DNA of 64,000 bases from Rhizobium sp. CSW-27. Its GTDB lineage: Bacteria; Pseudomonadota; Alphaproteobacteria; Rhizobiales; Rhizobiaceae. Below the pieces are notes generated by a model, which was not told the origin of the DNA, made no database searches, and was given only the letters and a program-made list of their open reading frames with translations. Below are positions 1-11,831 of the stretch, one piece after another (the first letter of the stretch is position 1; the number at the start of each line of letters is the position of its first letter). The DNA lies in contig NZ_JAHHZO010000006.1 of assembly GCF_018760785.1 (NCBI RefSeq), positions 1-64,000 on the forward strand. The letters are read 5' to 3'. A program made the position numbers and the translations under genes.

Positions 1-35
1 GCGAACTCGCAGATCAACAGAGAGAGCTTTTGACA

Positions 36-61
36 TATCTGCCGACCTCCATCGGCAGATA
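36..61. repeat. Perfect 10-bp inverted repeat (hairpin)
   Basis: Arms TATCTGCCGA and TCGGCAGATA are separated by the six bases CCTCCA. It lies about 155 bases past the end of nrdF and could be the operon's terminator on the minus strand. No clear T-run follows on either strand, so a terminator role is only a guess. The rest of bases 1-215 holds no convincing gene. Confidence 0.5.
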
Positions 62-175
62 GTTTGAATCAGAACATCGCTGATTTGCAAAGACCCGAAG
101 ATTCATTCAGTCAGGGAACCGCTCTAGTGCGCGCAAGACCTCGAAGAGGCGAAGCGGAAATGAGTTCCGCCCGCT

Positions 176-199
176 ATGGCCGGATGGCCGGATGGCCGG
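176..199. repeat. Three tandem copies of ATGGCCGG
   Basis: The 8-mer ATGGCCGG occurs three times head to tail just after the nrdF stop codon (the gene reads in from the other side). It is a short tandem repeat that could vary by slippage. No function can be assigned. Confidence 0.6.
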
Positions 200-215
200 A
201 AGCTCGCGTCCCACG

Positions 216-3363
<3,148 letters not shown>

Positions 3364-3376
<13 letters not shown>

Positions 3377-3765
3377 AATCGTTCCAGTCCCTGTCTGACG
3401 GCGGCAACATCTTCCTGTGTTCCGAGAAGTTCGAAGCGGTAAAGAAGCGGCACGCCACATTTGTCGGCGATGATCTTGCCGGCGCGGCCATAGGCATCGC
3501 CGAAATTCGTGTTGCCTGCCGCAATCACGCCGCGGATCAGGCCTCTGTTGCTTGGAATGTTGAGGAAGCGGATGACCGGTTTCGGCACCGCGCCCTTGTC
3601 ACCGCCGCCGCCGCCATAGGTGGGAGTGACAAGCACAAATGGGGCCTCGACCACTGGCGGCTCCTCCGTTCCGTCGATCGGCAGACGCAGGGCCTCACCC
3701 CCGAGCTTCTCGACGAAGCGACGGGTGTTTTCCGATCGACTGGAAAAATAGACGAGACCGCCCAC
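3364..3765 (-). CDS. nrdI: Flavodoxin-like NrdI
   Basis: A 133-residue flavodoxin-fold protein that begins [13 protein letters not shown], the FMN-phosphate loop typical of NrdI. In the known family it supplies the oxidant that activates the dimanganese centre of NrdF. The glycine-rich run YGGGGGDKG near residue 50 is the FMN-binding loop. It sits between nrdH and nrdE, as in other class Ib operons, with 10 bases between the nrdH stop and its start and a 13-base overlap into nrdE. Confidence 0.94.
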
Positions 3766-3775
3766 GGCACCGACC

Positions 3776-3997
3776 TTAAGAGAGCGCGCTGATCATGTCA
3801 GGACGAAAGCCTGCCCAGTGCTGCTCTCCCGCGATCACGACAGGCACCTGGCGATAGCCGAGTTCTGTTACCAGCGCGAAGGCCTGCGCATCCTCGGAGA
3901 CATCGACCACCATGTAGTCGATCCCCTGGCGGTCGAGGGCGCGGGTAGTGGCGGTGCATTGGACGCAAGCGGGCTTGGAATAGACGGTGATCGACAT
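3776..3997 (-). CDS. nrdH: Glutaredoxin-like NrdH redoxin
   Basis: A 73-residue redoxin with active site CVQC at residues 10-13, the electron donor that re-reduces the NrdE tail cysteines. The start at 3997 gives [11 protein letters not shown], preceded by GAGGAAACC as ribosome site. It is the first gene of the nrd operon and is separated from the cobalamin riboswitch by about 260 bases of leader. Confidence 0.95.
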   Translation of the reverse strand: MSITVYSKPACVQCTATTRALDRQGIDYMVVDVSEDAQAFALVTELGYRQVPVVIAGEQHWAGFRPDMISALS

Positions 3998-4256
3998 GGT
4001 TTCCTCGTGAAAAATGGGCGCAGAAAGACGAGTCCGGCCTGGCATCAGGCGGGAGTGCGAAGCAAAGACGAAAATCGACGGCATGAATGACCGCAGTCGA
4101 AACGACTACGGATCAGCGATGATCTGGAATATCATGTTCATGGCCTTCACCCCGAAGCAGACGATTTGACGGGGGAGCGAGAACGGCCCACGCCCGGCTG
4201 CACCGGGACGCAATCGACCGCACCCTGCCGGACACCCCGCCGACGGACTTATCATT
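3998..4256 (-). other. nrd leader between riboswitch and nrdH
   Basis: About 260 bases that should hold the expression platform of the riboswitch. It is rich in G/C runs able to pair (for example around 4165-4245), but I could not identify one clear terminator with a T-run. No protein-coding gene is visible. Confidence 0.4.
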
Positions 4257-4446
4257 CAAGGCAGGTCTCCTGGCTCACGGGTCGTTGCACCCTCTCCGCC
4301 TTCCCGGGGAAACCCAGTGGCATGATGGAGAAAGCACTCACCGTTCACAGTTGCGGGGGCAGCCTCGGCTTCACGGACATCATGTCCGCTACCGAATTCC
4401 CGTCTTAGCCCCTGATCCGCAGACGAATCGAAGGGAACCTCGAACG
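4257..4446 (-). promoter_or_regulatory. Cobalamin (B12) riboswitch in the nrdHIEF leader
   Basis: Read on the minus strand, the stretch ends in the classic B12 box AGCCAGGAGACCTGCC (bases 4260-4275). Upstream of it are GCCACTGGG, the GAAGGCGGAGAG loop segment and the GCCCCCGCAACTG core, all in canonical order for the AdoCbl riboswitch. The only downstream genes on this strand are nrdHIEF. Known biology: B12 elements repress B12-independent ribonucleotide reductases when cobalamin is available, so that a B12-dependent class II enzyme is used. I infer the same here; nrdJ is not in this window. Confidence 0.93.
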
Positions 4447-4450
4447 CTAG

Positions 4451-4480
4451 ATATAGTAGACGAGGTTAAATCCGCGTCAA
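4451..4480 (-). promoter_or_regulatory. Probable sigma-70 promoter of the nrd operon
   Basis: On the minus strand TTGACG (4475-4480) is followed after 16 bases by TACTAT (4453-4458); an 18-base spacing to CTATAT is the alternative. Transcription would start at about 4446, exactly where the riboswitch fold begins, which supports both calls. Confidence 0.6.
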
Positions 4481-4546
4481 CAGCTATGATTTGGCTGCGC
4501 CAAATTCATCGGGGATAAACGGCGGGAAGTTTCAAACCGTGGATCG

Positions 4547-5122
4547 TCAGTCGCTTTGGTTCAGAAGCGGCTTATCGAAGTCCACGCTGGTATCCGTCCC
4601 CTTAGCCGAAGGATACGAGAAACGACCGAACTCGCTGTAGCCTTGGCGTCTCCAGAAGCAGAGGGTCTCAGGTGTGTCCGCATCGGCATGGAGGTAGGAT
4701 ATGACATAACCGAGATCGCGCGCCTTGTTTTCCAAGGCAGCAACGACCGAGCTCCCCAGCCCTTTCCGCCGCAAATGTGGTTCCAAATAAACGCGGACGA
4801 TTTGGCATATGTCGACGGCGTCGTAATAACGATCTTGCAGGCGGGTCGCGGTGGCAGTTTTGTTCTGAAGACCATATAGGCCTCCAGCAGCAACGATACG
4901 CTGTTGCTCGTCGCGAACGACCAGGAAAGCGCCGCGATTTAGATGCGAAAACCAGCACTCCGGCGGCGCGTTCAACAACGAATCCAGGTCGGCATGCCAT
5001 GCAGGCGTGTAGTCGATCTTATAGAAGTCCTTGATGATCCGCAGGCAGAATGCCCGTGCCTCAGTTCGTACAACGAGTGGAACGTCATCGCCGAGCCAAA
5101 AAATCGATGTGTTTGTGTCCAT
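4547..5122 (-). CDS. GNAT-family N-acetyltransferase
   Basis: A 191-residue protein with the acetyl-CoA pyrophosphate loop RRKGLGSSV in motif A, preceded by the beta strand VDICQIVRVYLEP and followed by a C-terminal CFWRRQGYSEFGRF typical of GNAT folds. The substrate cannot be told. The N-terminal 70 residues are less typical of the fold. It stands alone between the nrd leader and an insertion-sequence remnant, in DNA that looks accessory. Confidence 0.85.
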   Translation of the reverse strand: MDTNTSIFWLGDDVPLVVRTEARAFCLRIIKDFYKIDYTPAWHADLDSLLNAPPECWFSHLNRGAFLVVRDEQQRIVAAGGLYGLQNKTATATRLQDRYYDAVDICQIVRVYLEPHLRRKGLGSSVVAALENKARDLGYVISYLHADADTPETLCFWRRQGYSEFGRFSYPSAKGTDTSVDFDKPLLNQSD

Positions 5123-5186
5123 AGAGGGCGATCCATTGACGGAGAAGTCGGTTTGGAGGGGGCATCGTCACCCTAATGAATGCGCT

Positions 5187-5203
5187 GGCGCTGAGCTAGC
5201 GCC
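5187..5203. repeat. 6-bp inverted repeat upstream of the GNAT gene
   Basis: GGCGCT and AGCGCC flank GAGCT, about 65 bases before the acetyltransferase start. It may be a small operator or hairpin. The remainder of 5123-5305 holds nothing I recognise. Confidence 0.3.
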
Positions 5204-5305
5204 TGGCTATCCTCAGGCCATGCGCCAATTGATCCTTCCCCAAGGGAACACTCGCAGGATTCTTTTGGCCGCATTGTGCAAGTTAGAGTCGGACTCGAAA
5301 AGCCT

Positions 5306-5780
5306 TCAACGATATCCATACCTTGCCAGCCGTCGGGTGATCAGGCGAATGTGGGCGATCATGATCCAGGCCTCTGATGAGGCGATGGACTTTTCGACGT
5401 CCTTGGCCAATCGGCGGCATCTGCCGAGCCAGGCGAAGGTGCGCTCGACGACCCAGCGCCGTGGCAGGACCTCAAAGCCTTTCGCCTTGCCCGAGCGCTT
5501 GATGATTTCAATCGTCCAGCGCCCGATCTTCGTGAGCCGCCGCTTCAGCTTGTCGCCCGCGTAACCACCATCGGCGAAGACGTACAGCAGCCATGGCCAC
5601 CTGTAGCGAATGGATTTCAGCAGATCGGGAGCACCATCGCGGTCCTGGATATCGGCACTGTGCACCATGAGGCCGACCATCAGACCAAGTGTATCAACGA
5701 TGATATGACGCTTGCGGCCTTTGGTTTTCTTTCCCGCGTCATAGCCCCGGATACCACCGCTTTCCGTGGTTTTGACGCTC
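5306..5780 (-). mobile_element. IS5-family (IS427-like) transposase, 3' half only
   Basis: The frame encodes the C-terminal half of an IS5-type DDE transposase: VKTTESGGIRGYD, GRKRHIIVDTLG, the second catalytic aspartate in VFADGGYAGD, and the glutamate region PRRWVVERTFAWLGR, ending RLITRRLARYGYR. The first catalytic aspartate, which normally stands just before SVKTTESGG, is missing because the frame joins instead to an unrelated small gene. The transposase cannot be active. No terminal inverted repeat was found at either end. Confidence 0.85.
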
Positions 5781-6039
5781 AGTTTCAGCAGTGTCGGCGA
5801 AACATTCCATTGACGGTTATCATCGGCATGCACCGTCACCGTCTTCTTGTTGCGGCGAATAACGACACCCCGGACCAGAGCGCCGCCAGGGCCTTCAAAC
5901 TCCACGCCGCTCCCCACCCTGATGCCTTGAAGGGCCGCCGTGGTCGCTGGTGATGCAAATACTGCAGACGCTCGACGATGCGCGCGTTGAGCTCAATGAG
6001 GGTTGCCTCGTCGAGGCTGTCGATATCGATCTGCCGCAT
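5780..6039 (-). pseudogene. Frameshifted small conserved protein fused to the IS5 remnant
   Basis: The start MRQIDIDSLDEATLIELNAR (6039) and the later stretch VGSGVEFEGPGG...RRNKKTVTVH...RQWNVSPTLLKL belong together as one small alpha/beta protein of about 85 residues that I have seen in rhizobia without known function. They are in different frames here: one base is missing near 5948, where CAGCG must be followed by one more base to restore the frame. The C-terminal end runs without a stop into the transposase fragment, giving an artificial 203-codon open frame (5306-5917). Confidence 0.65.
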
Positions 6040-6184
6040 TTGCTCCGCCCCACTCTCCTGTTGATCGTCAAAGCCACAATGCCAATCGCCGTTCCAGCAG
6101 ACAACCAGATGCCAATGGATCGGCTTAATTTTCAGCACTGCCACCGATTTTGCCCCGCTTACCGCAGCAGGCTCTGGATGGGCA

Positions 6185-6316
6185 ATTTCGCGAAATCGTA
6201 AGCCATTGAAATCATGGTAAATGATTTACTAAAGGAACTCTATATGAATATTGCAGTTCCTCACATGGTATGGCTAGCAGTTGGCGTGATAACCATCGAT
6301 AAGTAACCCTTATCGA
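6185..6316. repeat. Cluster of four palindromes ahead of vapBC-int
   Basis: Within 130 bases lie ATTTCGCGAAAT (6185-6196), GTAAATGATTTAC (6217-6229), the pair AGGAACT/AGTTCCT (6233-6239 and 6255-6261) and the pair TCGATAAG/CTTATCGA around TAACC (6296-6316). The area is more AT-rich than its surroundings. All four lie upstream of the vapB promoter's -35 box. They could be toxin-antitoxin operators or binding sites of the recombinase encoded two genes downstream. Confidence 0.6.
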
Positions 6317-6341
6317 ATATTAGCCATCTAATGAGATCCGC

Positions 6342-6370
6342 TTGCCATCTCGGCCCGCTGTCTGTATGAT
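6342..6370 (+). promoter_or_regulatory. Probable promoter of vapB-vapC-int
   Basis: TTGCCA (6342-6347), a 17-base spacer and TATGAT (6365-6370) form a good sigma-70 promoter. Transcription would begin near 6377, about 20 bases before the vapB ATG. Confidence 0.65.
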
Positions 6371-6397
6371 AAGGCCACGTTTTCGACGAGGCACACC

Positions 6398-6655
6398 ATG
6401 TCCGAACCACAGCTTTCCATTCGCAGCAGCAAGGCCCGTGATCTGGCCCATGCCCTCTCCCGCCGGACCGGCCAGCCGATCAACCGTCTCGTTGAGCTCG
6501 CGCTGGAGCGTTATGACCAGGAGCTGCGTGCTGACAACACCCGCTATCCCATGGACGCCGTATGGGATTTGGCCGCCGAGGATCTCGCCAAAATCGCGCC
6601 CGGCACAACCTCCAACCACGATGAATTCTACGACGAAAACGGTCTGCCGATATGA
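6398..6655 (+). CDS. vapB: Type II antitoxin, VapB-like ribbon-helix-helix
   Basis: An 85-residue protein that starts SEPQLSIRSSKARDLAHALS, the pattern of the PSK/Rv0623-type antitoxins: a short DNA-binding strand-helix-helix N terminus and an acidic, flexible C terminus that covers the toxin. GAGG sits six bases before the ATG. Its stop overlaps the start of the PIN-domain gene by four bases (ATGA), the usual arrangement of an antitoxin-toxin pair. It is expected to repress its own promoter. Confidence 0.85.
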   Translation: MSEPQLSIRSSKARDLAHALSRRTGQPINRLVELALERYDQELRADNTRYPMDAVWDLAAEDLAKIAPGTTSNHDEFYDENGLPI

Positions 6656-7056
6656 TCGCCGTCGATACCTCTGTCATTATAGCGATATCCATGAAAGAGC
6701 CGGAAGCAGAGACCTTCAGAACCCTGATGGGACGTGAGCCGGTCATAATTGGATGGCCGACCTTGTTCGAGACACGAATGGTTCTGTCCGGCAAAGGTTT
6801 TGTCAGTGCCGCCAGGATCGTTGGGCAGCTTGCCACAACTGTGAATGTCACGACCGTCGCATTCGATGAGAAGCACTATCGCGCAGCCGAAGACGCTTTC
6901 GAGCGTTTCGGCCGGGGGCGCCATCCAGCTTCGCTCAACATGGGCGACTGCTTCTCCTATGCAGTAGCCGCAATCGCCAAGGCACCGCTCTTGTTCAAAG
7001 GGCACGACTTCGGGCAGACGGATCTTAAACTGCATCCCGCGTCGTCGATGACATGA
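6652..7056 (+). CDS. vapC: VapC toxin, PIN-domain ribonuclease
   Basis: A 134-residue PIN-domain protein. The four acidic metal ligands of the family are present: D5 in IAVDTS, E40 in WPTLFE, D99 in NMGDC and D119/D124 in KGHDFGQTD. VapC proteins cut tRNA or rRNA and are neutralised by VapB. The set of acidic residues looks intact, so it should be active. It overlaps both neighbours by ATGA (vapB before, recombinase after). Confidence 0.9.
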   Translation: MIAVDTSVIIAISMKEPEAETFRTLMGREPVIIGWPTLFETRMVLSGKGFVSAARIVGQLATTVNVTTVAFDEKHYRAAEDAFERFGRGRHPASLNMGDCFSYAVAAIAKAPLLFKGHDFGQTDLKLHPASSMT

Positions 7057-8198
7057 CAGGCGCTGGCGCAGACACGGTCAACCGCCGTGCCCACGAGCTC
7101 GACACCATTGCTGCAGTTCTCCCCATGGAGCGGCGCGATGAACTGGCCGAGCTTCTGTCCGACCAGGATATCGAGACCCTTCGCCACCTCGTCAACGAGG
7201 GAATGGGCGCCAATACACTGCGCGCGCTCACCTCCGATCTCGCCTACCTGCAGGCATGGTCGTTGGCGACATCGGGACGATCGCTGCCGTGGCCCGCGCC
7301 GGAGGCTCTCCTGCTGAAGTTTGTCGCTCACCATCTTTGGGACCCGGAAAAGCGTCTGACGGATCCGGATCACGGCATGCCAGCGGAGGTCGAGGACAAG
7401 CTTCGTCTCCAGCGGTTTCTCCGGTCGTCAGGCCCCCATGCACCCGACACCGTGCGCCGGCGGCTGGCAACCTGGTCGACGCTGACCAAATGGCGCGGGC
7501 TGCAGGGTGCCTTCACCTCCCCTGCTCTCAAGTCTGCCATCCGGCTGGCGGTGCGCGCAACGCCGCGACCGAAGCGGCGCAAGAGCCCCAAAGCCGTGAC
7601 AGGGGATGTCCTGTCAAAGCTGCTTGGCACCTGCCGGACCTGCAGCCTGCGAGATGTCCGGGACAAGGCGATCCTGATGGTTGCCTTTGCCTCCGGTGGA
7701 AGGCGCCGCAGCGAAGTGGCGGGGCTGCGCAAGGAGCAGTTGGTCATGGAAGCGCCGATCCCGGTTGACGGGTCAACTCCCCTGCCCTCGCTGTCCATCC
7801 ATCTCGGTCGCACCAAGACCAGTGGCGCCGACAGTGAAGAAGTCGTCTACCTCACCGGCCGGCCCGTCGACGCGCTCAATGCCTGGCTCGAGGCCGGCAG
7901 GATCGACAGCGGCAGCGTGTTCCGGGCGATCGATCGCTGGGGGAATGTCTCCAAGCGCGCACTGGATCCGAAGGCTATCAACGATATCGTCAAGCAGCGC
8001 GCGGCCATGGCTGGCCTCGATCCGGCGGAGTTTTCAGCCCATGGCTTGCGCTCCGGTTATCTCACCGAAGCAGCCAATCGCGGCATTCCGCTCCCAGAGG
8101 CCATGGAGCAGTCACGCCATCGATCCGTCCAGCAGGCATCGGAATACTACAACAGCGCCACCAGACGGAGCGGAAGAGCCGCAAGGCTCATGGACTGA
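7053..8198 (+). CDS. Tyrosine recombinase (phage-integrase family)
   Basis: A 381-residue site-specific recombinase. A helical core-binding domain fills about residues 25-165. The catalytic domain shows R218 (GGRRRSEV), K255 (GRTKTSG), H330 and R333 (HGLRSG), H356 (SRHRS) and the nucleophile Y365 or Y366. All active residues are present, so the enzyme should be functional. It is translationally coupled to vapC (ATGA), making a three-gene operon. Its DNA target is unknown; no tRNA gene is nearby, but a palindrome cluster lies upstream of the operon. Confidence 0.9.
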   Translation: MTGAGADTVNRRAHELDTIAAVLPMERRDELAELLSDQDIETLRHLVNEGMGANTLRALTSDLAYLQAWSLATSGRSLPWPAPEALLLKFVAHHLWDPEKRLTDPDHGMPAEVEDKLRLQRFLRSSGPHAPDTVRRRLATWSTLTKWRGLQGAFTSPALKSAIRLAVRATPRPKRRKSPKAVTGDVLSKLLGTCRTCSLRDVRDKAILMVAFASGGRRRSEVAGLRKEQLVMEAPIPVDGSTPLPSLSIHLGRTKTSGADSEEVVYLTGRPVDALNAWLEAGRIDSGSVFRAIDRWGNVSKRALDPKAINDIVKQRAAMAGLDPAEFSAHGLRSGYLTEAANRGIPLPEAMEQSRHRSVQQASEYYNSATRRSGRAARLMD

Positions 8199-8272
8199 AA
8201 AACGAACCCGCACCAGCGATCACCGGAAGGCTTAGGCAAAAATCTCCTGCGGCAAACTCGATGCGGTTCACT

Positions 8273-9424
8273 TCAACGTGCCCCGCGCCGTTCCACGATG
8301 CGTGCAAATAGACTTGCGCCAACCGGCAGAATGCCGTCATCCAGAACGAAGTTGGGATTATGAACCGGCACATCGCCGGCATGGCCCACGGTGCAATAGA
8401 CGCCGGGGCAGGCATGCAGCATGTCGGCGAAATCCTCGCTTCCCATAACGGGGTTGGTTTTCACATAGACGTTCTCGTCCCCCACCACATCCCGTGCCGC
8501 GGCCAGATAGCCTTCAACCAGCTCTTCGGTGTTGATGAGGACATCGAAGACGTTGCGGATGTCCACCTCGATCTCGACATCAAAGGAAGCGGCGATACCG
8601 GCGGCGATGCTGCGCATGCGCGTCCGCATCAGTTCATTCACCGCGCGGTCCATGAAGCGGACTGTGCCTGACACCACGGCCTCTTCCGGAACGACATTGT
8701 AGGCCGTGCCTGAATGGATCTGCGTAACAGACAGCACCGCCTGTTTCAGAGGACTGACATTACGGCTGACCACTGTTTGCAAAGCCTGCACCAGGGCCGT
8801 TGCCACGATGATCGGATCTCTTGACGCCTCGGGATGGGCACCATGGCTTCCGCGCCCCTTGATGCGGAGGTCGAAGAAATCGGCGCCCGCCATGGCCGGG
8901 CCCGGCTTGATACCGATTCGGTACGGCGCATCATGGGGCGAATTGTGAAGCGCATAGATCTCGTCGCAGGGAAAGCGTTCGAACAGGCCGTCCGCCAGCA
9001 TGGCGCGTGCACCGCCGCATCCTTCCTCGCCGGGCTGGAAGATGAACACCACCGTGCCGGCAAACTGTCGGGTTTCCGCCAGATAGCGGGCCGCCCCCAA
9101 CAGGATCGTTGTGTGGCCATCATGACCACAGCCATGAAACCGCCCTGGGTTTTGCGAGCTGTAGCTGAGGTTGGTGCGTTCCTCCATCGGAAGCGCATCC
9201 ATGTCGGCGCGAAGGCCAATCGTGCGGCCGGGACCGAGCGACCCTTTCAGAACGCCGACGACACCTGTCTTGCCAATGCCACGATGCACCTCGATACCAT
9301 AGGAGCTCAATTTCTCGGCAACGATCGCTGATGTGCGGACTTCTTCGAAGCCGATTTCCGGATACCTGTGCAGATCCTGGCGGATGGCGGTGAGGTCTTC
9401 GGCAAATGCGCCGTTTTTTTTCAA
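8273..9424 (-). CDS. M20-family amidohydrolase (hippurate/N-acyl-amino-acid hydrolase type)
   Basis: A zinc-dependent amidohydrolase of about 383 residues. Metal ligands are seen in HGCGHDGH (C99, H101, H104 region), PGEEG (E133-E134) and the later MGSED. It likely removes an acyl or peptide group from an amino acid. The coding frame reaches upstream only to a TTG at 9424 with no ribosome site. An ATG at 9434 would give a better start (MSIIEK...) but is out of frame through a run of eight A residues on this strand; seven A would join them. It is the distal gene of the peptide-ABC operon. Confidence 0.88.
   Translation of the reverse strand: MKKNGAFAEDLTAIRQDLHRYPEIGFEEVRTSAIVAEKLSSYGIEVHRGIGKTGVVGVLKGSLGPGRTIGLRADMDALPMEERTNLSYSSQNPGRFHGCGHDGHTTILLGAARYLAETRQFAGTVVFIFQPGEEGCGGARAMLADGLFERFPCDEIYALHNSPHDAPYRIGIKPGPAMAGADFFDLRIKGRGSHGAHPEASRDPIIVATALVQALQTVVSRNVSPLKQAVLSVTQIHSGTAYNVVPEEAVVSGTVRFMDRAVNELMRTRMRSIAAGIAASFDVEIEVDIRNVFDVLINTEELVEGYLAAARDVVGDENVYVKTNPVMGSEDFADMLHACPGVYCTVGHAGDVPVHNPNFVLDDGILPVGASLFARIVERRGAR
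9414..9421. repeat. Homopolymer run at the start of the M20 gene
   Basis: Eight T on the plus strand (eight A in the mRNA) separate the in-frame body of the M20 gene from the ATG at 9434. Loss of one base would fuse ATG-TCC-ATC-ATT-GAA-AAA-AAC to the body. It is either a slippage site, a sequencing error or a true TTG start. Confidence 0.7.
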
Positions 9425-9463
9425 TGATGGACATGTTTCTGCTTCACAAATGCGAGGAATGGA

Positions 9464-10828
9464 TCAGATGGAGGCGGACTGTAGCGGATGGATGGCGAGA
9501 TCGGAGGCGTTGGCCAACATGCCATTGCCACCCATGAGCACCTGCTGCAACCCGCCGTCCGGCGCGTAACACCGGCGGACCGGCTCGCCAAAGCTGCCAA
9601 AGCCGTTGGCCTTGGAGATGTGTGCGCTTCCGTCCACCTGTACGGTAATCTCGCCGTGATCGGTCAGCGGACGCAGGGCTCCGGGGTCCGTGAACAGGAC
9701 CTTGTCGCCCGCGGGCACGAGATCGAGTGCGCCCCACAGGCTCCAGAGACGCAAGGCCCAGTCTGCAAGGCGCTCTTCCGGTTTGCCGTATTTTTCAAAG
9801 ATATTGAAGATCGAAACGATCCCCTCGACCCATGCGTTTGCAAACCCATCGACGGCGTTGGTGACGATCGTCAGGCTGATGCCGTTTGCTTCAACCACCG
9901 AGGTTCGGCTGATGAAGCCCGGAAAAGATCCGGCATGACCGAAGAGCGCATGCTTCCCGATATCCATGCCGATGACACCGAGACCGTAATGGCGCGGTTC
10001 ACCGCCGCCGATCACGCTCCAATGACGCCGCGTCATCTCCTTGCGGCTGGCGGGACTTAAGGCACTCGTCGGCACCTTGGGATAGAGAAGCGAGAAAAAG
10101 CGCGCAAGATCCGCCGCCGTGCTGGTGAAGCCAGTTGCTGCGGCCAGTGCATGGGTCGCCTGATGGCCCTCGATCCGTCCACGCCCGAATGGAATTCTGG
10201 CACTATGGCCCGCCGCAAGCGGAACCCCGGTTGACGGCGTGTCATGGGTGGTCTCGCTGAGCCCGAAGGGCTTAACCACTTCCCGCTCGATCCAGACGCC
10301 ATAGGGTTCGCCGCTGATGGCCTCGATCACCTGCCCCAGCAGTCCATAGCCGACATTGGAATATTTGAAACGGGTATTGCCTTCGATGGCAAGCGGCTTT
10401 GCCAGTTCATCGAAGAGTTTCGCTCTGTCGAAAAATGGCTCGCGAACCATCCAGTGTGGCGCTTGCGTGCCATCCCGCATGATGCCAGCGGAATGGCTCA
10501 GCAGTTGCGAGATGGTGGCAGAGGCGACATCGACATGCAGGCCGGTGACATAGGCGCCGACATTGTCATCCAGATGCAGACGACCCTGTTCTCGCAGCTT
10601 CATGATACCGGCTGCGGTAAAGGTCTTCGAGTGAGAGGCCACGCGAAACCGATGCCGCGGCGTCAGCGGTTCGCCCGTGGCAAGGTCGCTGACGCCATAG
10701 GCGCGCTCCAGAATCAGGTTGCCGTTCTTCGCAACAGCCAGAACGCAACCCGGTAGCTGCGTCTGCTGCATCTGATAATCCAGCCAGCGCGTGGCATAGC
10801 TGAGCGCGGCGTCGAGCCATTCGGTCAT
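9464..10828 (-). CDS. Serine hydrolase of the beta-lactamase/DD-peptidase fold
   Basis: A 454-residue class C-like hydrolase. The nucleophile motif S-x-x-K is SHSK (S65, K68), the second motif is Y156-S-N158, and a HAG near residue 320 stands for the KTG-type third motif. There is a C-terminal extension of about 110 residues after the catalytic domain. No signal peptide is visible, so it is probably cytoplasmic, acting on an imported peptide, ester or D-amino-acid compound. GGAAAGGAAA precedes the ATG. It lies between the ABC importer and the M20 hydrolase, which argues for a role in processing the importer's cargo rather than antibiotic resistance. Confidence 0.88.
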   Translation of the reverse strand: MTEWLDAALSYATRWLDYQMQQTQLPGCVLAVAKNGNLILERAYGVSDLATGEPLTPRHRFRVASHSKTFTAAGIMKLREQGRLHLDDNVGAYVTGLHVDVASATISQLLSHSAGIMRDGTQAPHWMVREPFFDRAKLFDELAKPLAIEGNTRFKYSNVGYGLLGQVIEAISGEPYGVWIEREVVKPFGLSETTHDTPSTGVPLAAGHSARIPFGRGRIEGHQATHALAAATGFTSTAADLARFFSLLYPKVPTSALSPASRKEMTRRHWSVIGGGEPRHYGLGVIGMDIGKHALFGHAGSFPGFISRTSVVEANGISLTIVTNAVDGFANAWVEGIVSIFNIFEKYGKPEERLADWALRLWSLWGALDLVPAGDKVLFTDPGALRPLTDHGEITVQVDGSAHISKANGFGSFGEPVRRCYAPDGGLQQVLMGGNGMLANASDLAIHPLQSASI

Positions 10829-10850
10829 GGCATTTTCCTTTCCAGATCAT

Positions 10851-11827
<977 letters not shown>

Positions 11828-11831
<4 letters not shown>

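Noticed and set aside
36-61. Hairpin as a definite intrinsic terminator for nrdF
   Set aside because: The stem is strong but there is no T-run, and it lies about 155 bases after the stop; listed only as a repeat.
9464-10828. Antibiotic-resistance beta-lactamase
   Set aside because: It has SxxK and YxN motifs but no signal peptide and sits in a peptide-import operon; a metabolic hydrolase is more likely.
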